NCBI RefSeq assembly: GCF_910589235.1
Contig: NC_060955.1
Coordinates: 12,916,837 to 12,980,836 of the forward strand
Direction of reading: 5' to 3'
DNA: 64,000 bases
DNA from: Vespa crabro
Lineage: Eukaryota; Arthropoda; Insecta; Hymenoptera; Vespidae
Positions 14,209 to 25,707 of this stretch are shown one piece after another. How positions within the stretch are numbered: position 1 is the first letter of the stretch; each line of letters opens with the position of its first letter. Made by a program: the position numbers and the translations under genes. The notes under the pieces are model-generated. The model saw only the letters and a list, made by a program, of their open reading frames with translations, searched no databases and was not told where the DNA came from.

Positions 14209-14546
14209 CGACACATTCGAATTTCTTTAATTGCAGAGATGTAATCGTGAAATCATTGAACTTATTCGTACCACAGCTTGAGAAATGTTTCCAATCTATT
14301 CGGACATTGTATTTCTGAAGATCAAACATCCATTTTATATTGGAATCGACGTTATAACCTTGTTTCATATTTTATATACGATTATTAGCTCATAAAGAAT
14401 TATCATCGAAATACGAAATTTGAAATCTCAATCAATATCAATGCTATTATATTCTATCGACGCAGAATATACAATGGAACAAGATCATAAGTTTGTCACT
14501 ATGTGTTAATACGAGATTCAACATGAATATTGTAGAAAAATGAGAT
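14209..14546 (+). repeat. Reference HOR monomer B (338 bp)
   Basis: Begins with the distinctive cgacacattcg, where most monomers have cgacacatgcg. It continues ctttaattgcagagatgtaatcg and gaaatcattgaac. Its tail carries aaagaattatc, gctattatattct and caagatcataag. In five of the 10-mers (13870, 17252, 20634, 30443, 33825) the tail reads tgtgttaatacg instead of tgtgtaaatacg, a useful lineage marker. B monomers in the 5-mers and in the 8-mer at 57841 keep the ordinary cacatgcg start. Confidence 0.92.
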
Positions 14547-14885
14547 CGACACATGCGAATTTCGTTAATTGCTGAGATTTAATCGTGAAAGCATTGAACT
14601 AACTCGTACCACAGCTTGAGAATTGTTTCCAATCGATTCGGACATTGTATTTCTGAAGATCAAACATCTATTTGATATTGGAATCGACTTTTTGACCTTG
14701 TTTCTTATCGTATATACGTTTTTTCGTTCATAATGGCGTACCATCGAAATACGAAATAATGAAATCTCATTCAAATTCAATTAGTTTATATTCTGTCGAC
14801 GCAGAATAAAGATTACAACAAGAATATATCTTCCTGACTGTGTGTAAATAGAAGTTTTAACATGAAAATTGTCGAAAAATGAGAT
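14547..14885 (+). repeat. Reference HOR monomer C (339 bp)
   Basis: Nearly a duplicate of monomer A. It is told apart by ttttgaccttg where A has ttttaaccttg. This copy has a private variant, gactttttgacc instead of gacgttttgacc. It is followed by D instead of B, so A and C mark two different contexts of the same 339-bp family. Confidence 0.9.
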
Positions 14886-15222
14886 CGACAAATGCGAATT
14901 TTATTAAATGCTGAGATAAAATCGTGAACACATTGAAATTACTCGTACCACAGCTTCAGAAATGTTTCCAATCAATTCGACATTGTATTTCTGAAGATCA
15001 AACATTTATTTTATCTTGGAATCGACGTTATAACCTTGTTTCATATTTTATATACGATTATTAGCTCATAAAGAAGTATCATCGAAATACGAAATTTGAA
15101 ATCTCAATCAATATCAATGCTTTTATATTCTATCGACGCAGAATATACAAAGGAACAAGAACATAAGTTTGTCACTATGTGTAAATACGAGTTTCAACAT
15201 GAATATTGTAGAAAAATGAGAT
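14886..15222 (+). repeat. Reference HOR monomer D (337 bp, one-base deletion)
   Basis: Starts cgacaaatgcg followed by ttttgttaaatgctgagataaaatcg (attttattaaatg in this copy) and gaacacattg. Inside the otherwise almost invariant block, D reads aattcgacattg instead of aattcggacattg. One G is missing, which gives 337 bp. All eleven 337-bp monomers of the window are D copies between 13870 and 53783+337. D copies at both ends of the window lack the deletion. Confidence 0.93.
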
Positions 15223-15300
15223 CGACACATGCGAATTTCGTTAATTGCAGAGCTTCAATCGTGAAAACATTGAACTTACTCGTACCACAGCTTGAGAAAT

Positions 15301-15312
15301 GTTTCCAACCGA
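15301..15312 (-). other. Weak CENP-B-box-like core (TCGGTTGGAAAC)
   Basis: On the minus strand, monomers E and F read TCGGTTGGAAAC. The mammalian CENP-B box contains TTCGTTGGAAACGGGA. The TTGGAAAC half is kept in every monomer class, but an extra base separates it from TCG. It is also followed by ATTT instead of the required CGGG. By the known mammalian rule (NTTCGNNNNANNCGGGN) this is not a functional box. Confidence 0.2.
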
Positions 15313-15314
15313 TT

Positions 15315-15334
15315 CGGACATTGTATTTCTGAAG
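15315..15334 (+). other. Most conserved monomer block (shown in monomer E)
   Basis: The 20-base block cggacattgtatttctgaag lies about offset 92-111. It is nearly invariant across all monomer classes, including the diverged 339-bp family. The only recurrent change seen is loss of one G in the 337-bp D copies; single private changes exist (e.g. tatttcagaag at 20741). It could be a protein-binding site or simply a block homogenised by exchange. Confidence 0.5.
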
Positions 15335-15560
15335 ATCATACATCCATTTTATCTTGGAATCGACGTTATAACCTTGTTTCATATGTTATATACGATTATT
15401 AGCTCATAAAGAAGTATCATCGAAATACGAAATTTGAAATCTCAATCAATATCAATGCTTTTATATTCTATCGACGCAGAATATACAAAGGAACAAGAAC
15501 ATAAGTTTGTCACTATGTGTAAATACGAGTTTCAACATGAATATTGTAGAAAAATGAGAT

Positions 15561-15898
15561 CGACACATGCGAATTTTGTTAAATGCTGAGATAAAATCGT
15601 GTACACATTGAAATTACTCGTACCACAGCTTGAGAAATGTTTCCAACCGATTCGGACATTGTATTTCTGAAGATCATACATCCATTTTATCTTGGAGTCG
15701 ACGTTATAACCTTGTTTCATATGTTATATATGATTATTAGCTCTTAAAGAAGTATCATCGAAATACGAAATTTCAAATCTCAATCAATATCAATGCTTTT
15801 ATATTCTATCGACGCAGAATATACAATGGAACAAGAACATAAGTTTGTCACTATGTGTAAATACGAGTTTTAACATGAATATTGTCGAAAATTGAGAT
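15561..15898 (+). repeat. Reference HOR monomer F (338 bp)
   Basis: Starts cgacacatgcg followed by the D-like ttttgttaaatgctgag, then gtgtacacattg. Its middle is E-like (ccaaccgattcgg, gatcatacatcc) and it carries ggagtcgacg where others have ggaatcgacg. Its tail (atatatgattattagctcttaaag, atttcaaatc, gagttttaacatg) always leads into G. It therefore looks like a composite of J-type head and E-type middle. Confidence 0.9.
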
Positions 15899-16236
15899 CG
15901 ACACATGCGAATTTCTTTAATTGCAGAGATGTAATCGTGAAACCATTGAACTTATTCGTACCACAGCTTGAGAAATGTTTCCAATCTATTCGGACATTGT
16001 ATTTCTGAAGATCAAACATCCATTTTATATTGGAATCGACGTTATAACCTTGTTTCATATTTTATATACGATTATTAGCTCATAAAGAATTATCATCGAA
16101 ATACGAAATTTGAAATCTCAATCAATATCAATGCTATTATGTTCTATCGACGCAGAATATACAATGGAACAAGATCATAAGTTTGTCACTATGTGTAAAT
16201 ACGAGATTCAACATGAATATTGTAGAAAAATGAGAT
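15899..16236 (+). repeat. Reference HOR monomer G (338 bp)
   Basis: A B-like monomer told apart by gtgaaaccattg (B has gtgaaatcattg). Its tail reads gctattatgttctatcg in three 10-mers (13870, 17252, 30443) and gctattatattctatcg in the other five. That variant is linked to others in H and I. Confidence 0.92.
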
Positions 16237-16575
16237 CGACACATGCGAATTTCGTTAATTGCTGAGATTTAATCGTGAATGCATTGAACTAACTCGTACC
16301 ACAGCTTGAGAATTGTTTCCAATCGATTCGGACATTGTATTTCTGAAGATCAAACATCTATTTTATCTTGGAATCGACGTTTTAACCTTGTGTCTTATCG
16401 TATATACGTTTTTTCGTTCATAATGGCGTACCATCGAAATACGAAATAATGAAATCTCATTCAAATTCAATCAGTTTATATTCTGTCGACGCATAATAAA
16501 GATTACAACAAGAATATATCTTCCTGACTGTGTGTAAATAGAAGTTTTCACATGAAAATTGTCGAAAAATGAGAT
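16237..16575 (+). repeat. Reference HOR monomer H (339 bp)
   Basis: Third member of the 339-bp family. It is distinguished from A and C by ctattttatcttgg, accttgtgtctt, caatcagttt, cgcataataaag and gttttcacatg. Two alleles exist near offset 40, gtgaatgcattg and gtgaaagcattg. H is nearly always followed by I and J (the exception is 1016-2030, where H and I lead to E), making a 1,015-bp trimer that is reused in every unit type of this window. Confidence 0.93.
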
Positions 16576-16913
16576 CGACAAATGCGAATTTTGTTAAATG
16601 CTGAGATAAAATCGTGAACACAATGAAATTACTCGTACCACAGCTTCAGAAATGTTTCCAATCTATTCGGACATTGTATTTCTGAAGATCGAACATTTAT
16701 TTTATCTTGGAATCGACGTTATAACCTTGTTTCATATGTTGTATACGATTATTAGCTCATAAAGAAGTATCATCGAAATACGAAATTTGAAATCTCAATC
16801 AATATCAATGCTTTTATATTCTATCGACGCAGAATATACAAAGGAACAAGAACATAAGTTTGTCACTATGTGTAAATACGAGTTTCACCATGAATATTGT
16901 AGAAAAATGAGAT
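16576..16913 (+). repeat. Reference HOR monomer I (338 bp)
   Basis: D-like head (cgacaaatgcg, ttaaatgctgag) but with ccaatctattcgg and atgttgtatacg in place of D's ccaatcaattcg and attttatatacg. It has two alleles, gaacacaatg and gaacacattg, linked to the G and H alleles. Its tail reads gagtttcaccatg. Confidence 0.92.
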
Positions 16914-17251
16914 CGACACATGCGAATTTTGTTAAATGCTGAGATAAAATCGTGTACACATTGAAATTACTCGTACCACAGCTTCAGAAATGTTTCCAAT
17001 CTATTCGGACATTGTATTTCTGAAGATCGAACATTTATTTTATCTTGGAATCGACGTTATAACCTTGTTTCATATGTTGTATACGATTATTAGCTCATAA
17101 AGAAGTATCATCGAAATACGAAATTTGAAATCTCAATCAATATCAATGCTTTTATATTCTATCGACTCAGAATATACAAAGGAACAAGAACATAAGTTTG
17201 TCACTATGTGTAAATACGAGATTCAACATGAATATTGTAGAAAAATGAGAT
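16914..17251 (+). repeat. Reference HOR monomer J (338 bp)
   Basis: Recognised by gtgtacacattg combined with ccaatctattcgg and gatcgaacattt. When J leads into monomer A, its tail usually contains tcgactcagaat instead of tcgacgcagaat, and gagattcaacatg. Exceptions without the tcgactcag change lie at the ends of the units 25708-30442 and 56149-57840. When J leads into a G/B-type monomer (e.g. 7106-7443), its second half is F-like instead. Confidence 0.91.
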
Positions 17252-20200
17252 CGACACATGCGAATTTCGTTAATTGCTGAGATTTAATCGTGAAAGCATT
17301 GAACTAACTCGTACCACAGCTTGAGAATTGTTTCCAATCGATTCGGACATTGTATTTCTGAAGATCAAACATCTATTTGATATTGGAATCGACGTTTTAA
17401 CCTTGTTTCTTATCGTATATACGTTTTTTCGTTCATAATGGCGTACCATCGAAATACGAAATAATGAAATCTCATTCAAATTCAATTAGTTTATATTCTG
17501 TCGACGCAGAATAAAGATTACAACAAGAATATATCTTCCTGACTGTGTGTAAATAGAAGTTTTAACATGAAAATTGTCGAAAAATGAGATCGACACATTC
17601 GAATTTCTTTAATTGCAGAGATGTAATCGTGAAATCATTGAACTTATTCGTACCACAGCTTGAGAAATGTTTCCAATCGATTCGGACATTGTATTTCTGA
17701 AGATCAAACATCCATTTTATATTGGAATCGACGTTATAACCTTGTTTCATATTTTATATACGATTATTAGCTCATAAAGAATTATCATCGAAATACGAAA
17801 TTTGAAATCTCAATCAATATCAATGCTATTATATTCTATCGACGCAGAATATACAATGGAACAAGATCATAAGTTTGTCACTATGTGTTAATACGAGATT
17901 CAACATGAATATTGTAGAAAAATGAGATCGACACATGCGAATTTCGTTAATTGCTGAGATTTAATCGTGAAAGCATTGAACTAACTCGTACCACAGCTTG
18001 AGAATTGTTTCCAATCGATTCGGACATTGTATTTCTGAAGATCAAACATCTATTTGATATTGGAATCGACGTTTTGACCTTGTTTCTTATCGTATATACG
18101 TTTTTTCGTTCATAATGGCGTACCATCGAAATACGAAATAATGAAATCTCATTCAAATTCAATTAGTTTATATTCTGTCGACGCAGAATAAAGATTACAA
18201 CAAGAATATATCTTCCTGACTGTGTGTAAATAGAAGTTTTAACATGAAAATTGTCGAAAAATGAGATCGACAAATGCGAATTTTGTTAAATGCTGAGATA
18301 AAATCGTGAACACATTGAAATTACTCGTACCACAGCTTCAGAAATGTTTCCAATCAATTCGACATTGTATTTCTGAAGATCAAACATTTATTTTATCTTG
18401 GAATCGACGTTATAACCTTGTTTCATATTTTATATACGATTATTAGCTCATAAAGAAGTATCATCGAAATACGAAATTTGAAATCTCAATCAATATCAAT
18501 GCTTTTATATTCTATCGACGCAGAATATACAAAGGAACAAGAACATAAGTTTGTCACTATGTGTAAATACGAGTTTCAACATGAATATTGTAGAAAAATG
18601 AGATCGACACATGCGAATTTCGTTAATTGCAGAGCTTCAATCGTGAAAACATTGAACTTACTCGTACCACAGCTTGAGAAATGTTTCCAACCGATTCGGA
18701 CATTGTATTTCTGAAGATCATACATCCATTTTATCTTGGAATCGACGTTATAACCTTGTTTCATATGTTATATACGATTATTAGCTCATAAAGAAGTATC
18801 ATCGAAATACGAAATTTGAAATCTCAATCAATATCAATGCTTTTATATTCTATCGACGCAGAATATACAAAGGAACAAGAACATAAGTTTGTCACTATGT
18901 GTAAATACGAGTTTCAACATGAATATTGTAGAAAAATGAGATCGACACATGCGAATTTTGTTAAATGCTGAGATAAAATCGTGTACACATTGAAATTACT
19001 CGTACCACAGCTTGAGAAATGTTTCCAACCGATTCGGACATTGTATTTCTGAAGATCATACATCCATTTTATCTTGGAGTCGACGTTATAACCTTGTTTC
19101 ATATGTTATATATGATTATTAGCTCATAAAGAAGTATCATCGAAATACGAAATTTCAAATCTCAATCAATATCAATGCTTTTATATTCTATCGACGCAGA
19201 ATATACAATGGAACAAGAACATAAGTTTGTCACTATGTGTAAATACGAGTTTTAACATGAATATTGTCGAAAATTGAGATCGACACATGCGAATTTCTTT
19301 AATTGCAGAGATGTAATCGTGAAACCATTGAACTTATTCGTACCACAGCTTGAGAAATGTTTCCAATCTATTCGGACATTGTATTTCTGAAGATCAAACA
19401 TCCATTTTATATTGGAATCGACGTTATAACCTTGTTTCATATTTTATATACGATTATTAGCTCATAAAGAATTATCATCGAAATACGAAATTTGAAATCT
19501 CAATCAATATCAATGCTATTATGTTCTATCGACGCAGAATATACAATGGAACAAGATCATAAGTTTGTCACTATGTGTAAATACGAGATTCAACATGAAT
19601 ATTGTAGAAAAATGAGATCGACACATGCGAATTTCGTTAATTGCTGAGATTTAATCGTGAATGCATTGAACTAACTCGTACCACAGCTTGAGAATTGTTT
19701 CCAATCGATTCGGACATTGTATTTCTGAAGATCAAACATCTATTTTATCTTGGAATCGACGTTTTAACCTTGTGTCTTATCGTATATACGTTTTTTCGTT
19801 CATAATGGCGTACCATCGAAATACGAAATAATGAAATCTCATTCAAATTCAATCAGTTTATATTCTGTCGACGCATAATAAAGATTACAACAAGAATATA
19901 TCTTCCTGACTGTGTGTAAATAGAAGTTTTCACATGAAAATTGTCGAAAAATGAGATTGACAAATGCGAATTTTGTTAAATGCTGAGATAAAATCGTGAA
20001 CACAATGAAATTACTCGTACCACAGCTTCAGAAATGTTTCCAATCTATTCGGACATTGTATTTCTGAAGATCAAACATTTATTTTATCTTGGAATCGACG
20101 TTATAACCTTGTTTCATATGTTGTATACGATTATTAGCTCATAAAGAAGTATCATCGAAATACGAAATTTGAAATCTCAATCAATATCAATGCTTTTATA

Positions 20201-20633
20201 TTCTATCGACGCAGAATATACAAAGGAACAAGAACATAAGTTTGTCACTATGTGTAAATACGAGTTTCACCATGAATATTGTAGAAAAATGAGATCGACA
20301 CATGCGAATTTTGTTAAATGCTGAGATAAAATCGTGTACACATTGAAATTACTCGTACCACAGCTTCAGAAATGTTTCCAATCTATTCGGACATTGTATT
20401 TCTGAAGATCGAACATTTATTTTATCTTGGAATCGACGTTATAACCTTGTTTCATATGTTGTATACGATTATTAGCTCATAAAGAAGTATCATCGAAATA
20501 CGAAATTTGAAATCTCAATCAATATCAATGCTTTTATATTCTATCGACTCAGAATATACAAAGGAACAAGAACATAAGTTTGTCACTATGTGTAAATACG
20601 AGATTCAACATGAATATTGTAGAAAAATGAGAT
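17252..20633 (+). repeat. 3,382-bp 10-mer HOR, haplotype 1
   Basis: Monomer starts: 17252, 17591, 17929, 18268, 18605, 18943, 19281, 19619, 19958, 20296. Same G, H and I alleles as the reference. Changes include ccaatcgattcgg in B, agctcataaag in F and gagattgac before I. Confidence 0.95.
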
Positions 20634-23600
20634 CGACACATGCGAATTTCGTTAATTGCTGAGATTTAATCGTGAAAGCATTGAACTAACTCGTACCACA
20701 GCTTGAGAATTGTTTCCAATCGATTCGGACATTGTATTTCAGAAGATCAAACATCTATTTGATATTGGAATCGACGTTTTAACCTTGTTTCTTATCGTAT
20801 ATACGTTTTTTCGTTCATAATGGCGTACCATCGAAATACGAAATAATGAACTCTCATTCAAATTCAATTAGTTTATATTCTGTCGACGCAGAATAAAGAT
20901 TACAACAAGAATATATCTTCCTGACTGTGTGTAAATAGAAGTTTTAACATGAAAATTGTCGAAAAATGAGATCGACACATTCGAATTTCTTTAATTGCAG
21001 AGATGTAATCGTGAAATCATTGAACTTATTCGTACCACAGCTTGAGAAATGTTTCCAATCTATTCGGACATTGTATTTCTGAAGATCAAACATCCATTTT
21101 ATATTGGAATCGACGTTATAACCTTGTTTCATATTTTATATACGATTATTAGCTCATAAAGAATTATCATCGAAATACGAAATTTGAAATCTCAATCAAT
21201 ATCAATGCTATTATATTCTATCGACGCAGAATATACAATGGAACAAGATCATAAGTTTGTCACTATGTGTTAATACGAGATTCAACATGAATATTGTAGA
21301 AAAATGAGATCGACACATGCGAATTTCGTTAATTGCTGAGATTTAATCGTGAAAGCATTGAACTAACTCGTACCACAGCTTGAGAATTGTTTCCAATCGA
21401 TTCGGACATTGTATTTCTGAAGATCAAACATCTATTTGATATTGGAATCGACGTTTTGACCTTGTTTCTTATCGTATATACGTTTTTTCGTTCATAATGG
21501 CGTACCATCGAAATACGAAATAATGAAATCTCATTCAAATTCAATTAGTTTATATTCTGTCGACGCAGAATAAAGATTACAACAAGAATATATCTTCCTG
21601 ACTGTGTGTAAATAGAAGTTTTAACATGAAAATTGTCGAAAAATGAGATCGACAAATGCGAATTTTGTTAAATGCTGAGATAAAATCGTGAACACATTGA
21701 AATTACTCGTACCACAGCTTCAGAAATGTTTCCAATCAATTCGACATTGTATTTCTGAAGATCAAACATTTATTTTATCTTGGAATCGACGTTATAACCT
21801 TGTTTCATATTTTATATACGATTATTAGCTCATAAAGAAGTATCATCGAAATACGAAATTTGAAATCTCAATCAATATCAATGCTTTTATATTCTATCGA
21901 CGCAGAATATACAAAGGAACAAGAACATAAGTTTGTCACTATGTGTAAATACGAGTTTCACCATGAATATTGTAGAAAAATGAGATCGACACATGCGAAT
22001 TTCGTTAATTGCAGAGCTTCAATCGTGAAAACATTGAACTTACTCGTACCACAGCTTGAGAAATGTTTCCAACCGATTCGGACATTGTATTTCTGAAGAT
22101 CATACATCCATTTTATCTTGGAATCGACGTTATAACCTTGTTTCATATGTTATATACGATTATTAGCTCATAAAGAAGTATCATCGAAATACGAAATTTG
22201 AAATCTCAATCAATATCAATGCTTTTATATTCTATCGACGCAGAATATACAAAGGAACAAGAACATAAGTTTGTCACTATGTGTAAATACGAGTTTCAAC
22301 ATGAATATTGTAGAAAAATGAGATCGACACATGCGAATTTTGTTAAATGCTGAGATAAAATCGTGTACACATTGAAATTACTCGTACCACAGCTTGAGAA
22401 ATGTTTCCAACCGATTCGGACATTGTATTTCTGAAGATCATACATCCATTTTATCTTGGAGTCGACGTTATAACCTTGTTTCATATGTTATATATGATTA
22501 TTAGCTCTTAAAGAAGTATCATCGAAATACGAAATTTCAAATCTCAATCAATATCAATGCTTTTATATTCTATCGACGCAGAATATACAATGGAACAAGA
22601 ACATAAGTTTGTCACTATGTGTAAATACGAGTTTTAACATGAATATTGTCGAAAATTGAGATCGACACATGCGAATTTCTTTAATTGCAGAGATGTAATC
22701 GTGAAACCATTGAACTTATTCGTACCACAGCTTGAGAAATGTTTCCAATCTATTCGGACATTGTATTTCTGAAGATAAAACATCCATTTTATATTGGAAT
22801 CGACGTTATAACCTTGTTTCATATTTTATATACGATTATTAGCTCATAAAGAATTATCATCGAAATACGAAATTTGAAATCTCAATCAATATCAATGCTA
22901 TTATATTCTATCGACGCAGAATATACAATGGAACAAGATCATAAGTTTGTCACTATGTGTAAATACGAGATTCAACATGAATATTGTAGAAAAATGAGAT
23001 CGACACATGCGAATTTCGTTAATTGCTGAGATTTAATCGTGAAAGCATTGAACTAACTCGTACCACAGCTTGAGAATTGTTTCCAATCGATTCGGACATT
23101 GTATTTCTGAAGATCAAACATCTATTTTATCTTGGAATCGACGTTTTAACCTTGTGTCTTATCGTATATACGTTTTTTCGTTCATAATGGCGTACCATCG
23201 AAATACGAAATAATGAAATCTCATTCAAATTCAATCAGTTTATATTCTGTCGACGCATAATAAAGATTACAACAAGAATATATCTTCCTGACTGTGTGTA
23301 AATAGAAGTTTTCACATGAAAATTGTCGAAAAATGAGATCGACAAATGCGAATTTTGTTAAATGCTGAGATAAAATCGTGAACACATTGAAATTACTCGT
23401 ACCACAGCTTCAGAAATGTTTCCAATCTATTCGGACATTGTATTTCTGAAGATCAAACATTTATTTTATCTTGGAATCGACGTTATAACCTTGTTTCATA
23501 TGTTGTATACGATTATTAGCTCATAAAGAAGTATCATCGAAATACGAAATTTGAAATCTCAATCAATATCAATGCTTTTATATTCTATCGACGCAGAATA

Positions 23601-24015
23601 TACAAAGGAACAAGAACATAAGTTTGTCACTATGTGTAAATACGAGTTTCACCATGAATATTGTAGAAAAATGAGATCGACACATGCGAATTTTGTTAAA
23701 TGCTGAGATAAAATCGTGTACACATTGAAATTACTCGTACCACAGCTTCAGAAATGTTTCCAATCTATTCGGACATTGTATTTCTGAAGATCGAACATTT
23801 ATTTTATCTTGGAATCGACGTTATAACCTTGTTTCATATGTTGTATACGATTATTAGCTCATAAAGAAGTATCATCGAAATACGAAATTTGAAATCTCAA
23901 TCAATATCAATGCTTTTATATTCTATCGACTCAGAATATACAAAGGAACAAGAACATAAGTTTGTCACTATGTGTAAATACGAGATTCAACATGAATATT
24001 GTAGAAAAATGAGAT
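20634..24015 (+). repeat. 3,382-bp 10-mer HOR, haplotype 2
   Basis: Monomer starts: 20634, 20973, 21311, 21650, 21987, 22325, 22663, 23001, 23340, 23678. G, H and I all switch to the alternative alleles (gctattatattct, gtgaaagcattg, gaacacattg). A carries the private tatttcagaagatc (T to A at 20741) and gaactctc. D's tail has gagtttcaccatg, normally an I feature. G has gaagataaaac. Confidence 0.95.
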
Positions 24016-25707
24016 CGACACATGCGAATTTCGTTAATTGCTGAGATTTAATCGTGAAAGCATTGAACTAACTCGTACCACAGCTTGAGAATTGTTTCCA
24101 ATCGATTCGGACATTGTATTTCTGAAGATCAAACATCTATTTGATATTGGAATCGACGTTTTAACCTTGTTTCTTATCGTATATACGTTTTTTCGTTCAT
24201 AATGGCGTACCATCGAAATACGAAATAATGAAATCTCATTCAAATTCAATTAGTTTATATTCTGTCGACGCAGAATAAAGATTACAACAAGAATATATCT
24301 TCCTGACTGTGTGTAAATAGAAGTTTTAACATGAAAATTGTCGAAAAATGAGATCGACACATGCGAATTTCTTTAATTGCAGAGATGTAATCGTGAAATC
24401 ATTGAACTTATTCGTACCACAGCTTGAGAAATGTTTCCAATCTATTCGGACATTGTATTTCTGAAGATCAAACATCCATTTTATATTGGAATCGACGTTA
24501 TAACCTTGTTTCATATTTTATATACGATTATTAGCTCATAAAGAATTATCATCGAAATACGAAATTTGAAATCTCAATCAATATCAATGCTATTATATTC
24601 TATCGACGCAGAATATACAATGGAACAAGATCATAAGTTTGTCACTATGTGTAAATACGAGTTTCAACATGAATATTGTAGAAAAATGAGATCGACACAT
24701 GCGAATTTCGTTAATTGCTGAGATTTAATCGTGAAAGCATTGAACTAACTCGTACCACAGCTTGAGAATTGTTTCCAATCGATTCGGACATTGTATTTCT
24801 GAAGATCAAACATCTATTTTATCTTGGAATCGACGTTTTAACCTTGTGTCTTATCGTATATACGTTTTTTCGTTCATAATGGCGTACCATCGAAATACGA
24901 AATAATGAAATCTCATTCAAATTCAATCAGTTTATATTCTGTCGACGCATAATAAAGATTACAACAAGAATATATCTTCCTGACTGTGTGTAAATAGAAG
25001 TTTTCACATGAAAATTGTCGAAAAATGAGATCGACAAATGCGAATTTTGTTAAATGCTGAGATAAAATCGTGAACACATTGAAATTACTCGTACCACAGC
25101 TTCAGAAATGTTTCCAATCTATTCGGACATTGTATTTCTGAAGATCAAACATTTATTTTATCTTGGAATCGACGTTATAACCTTGTTTCATATGTTGTAT
25201 ACGATTATTAGCTCATAAAGAAGTATCATCGAAATACGAAATTTGAAATCTCAATCAATATCAATGCTTTTATATTCTATCGACGCAGAATATACAAAGG
25301 AACAAGAACATAAGTTTGTCACTATGTGTAAATACGAGTTTCACCATGAATATTGTAGAAAAATGAGATCGACACATGCGAATTTTGTTAAATGCTGAGA
25401 TAAAATCGTGTACACATTGAAATTACTCGTACCACAGCTTCAGAAATGTTTCCAATCTATTCGGACATTGTATTTCTGAAGATCGAACATTTATTTTATC
25501 TTGGAATCGACGTTATAACCTTGTTTCATATGTTGTATACGATTATTAGCTCATAAAGAAGTATCATCGAAATACGAAATTTGAAATCTCAATCAATATC
25601 AATGCTTTTATATTCTATCGACTCAGAATATACAAAGGAACAAGAACATAAGTTTGTCACTATGTGTAAATACGAGATTCAACATGAATATTGTAGAAAA
25701 ATGAGAT
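24016..25707 (+). repeat. 1,692-bp 5-mer HOR A-B-H-I-J
   Basis: Monomer starts: 24016, 24355, 24693, 25032, 25370. Equals a 10-mer lacking C-D-E-F-G (1,690 bp). B starts cacatgcg and ends gagtttcaacatg. The jump goes straight from B to a full H (ctattttatcttgg, accttgtgtctt), unlike the other three 5-mers. Confidence 0.93.

Larger units (their letters stand above)
15223..15560 (+). repeat. Reference HOR monomer E (338 bp)
   Basis: Recognised by attgcagagcttcaatcg, gtgaaaacattg, gtttccaaccgattcgg and gatcatacatcc. Because the usual in-frame tga after attgc is replaced here by aga, a 78-codon plus-strand reading frame opens across the D/E junction (15096-15332). It is a by-product of the repeat and not supported as a gene. 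E is the last position before the jump to H in the 8-mers. Confidence 0.92.
13870..17251 (+). repeat. 3,382-bp 10-mer HOR, reference copy (ABCDEFGHIJ)
   Basis: Monomer starts: 13870, 14209, 14547, 14886, 15223, 15561, 15899, 16237, 16576, 16914. Lengths 3x339 + 337 + 6x338 give 3,382 bp. It belongs to haplotype 1 (gctattatgttct in G, gtgaatgcattg in H, gaacacaatg in I) and has the tgtgttaatacg marker in B. About six differences from the next copy were seen by eye. Confidence 0.95.

Noticed and set aside
15298..15317. Functional mammalian-type CENP-B box
   Set aside because: One extra base inside the motif and ATTT in place of the essential CGGG. Kept only as a low-interest resemblance.
15096..15332. 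Plus-strand 78-codon open frame, repeated about 17 times (e.g. 1566-1802, 18478-18714, 62113-62349)
   Set aside because: It exists only where E-type monomers replace the usual in-frame stop. It has no homology that I recognise, no start context and no codon bias, and it is carried by satellite copies. It is a by-product of the repeat.
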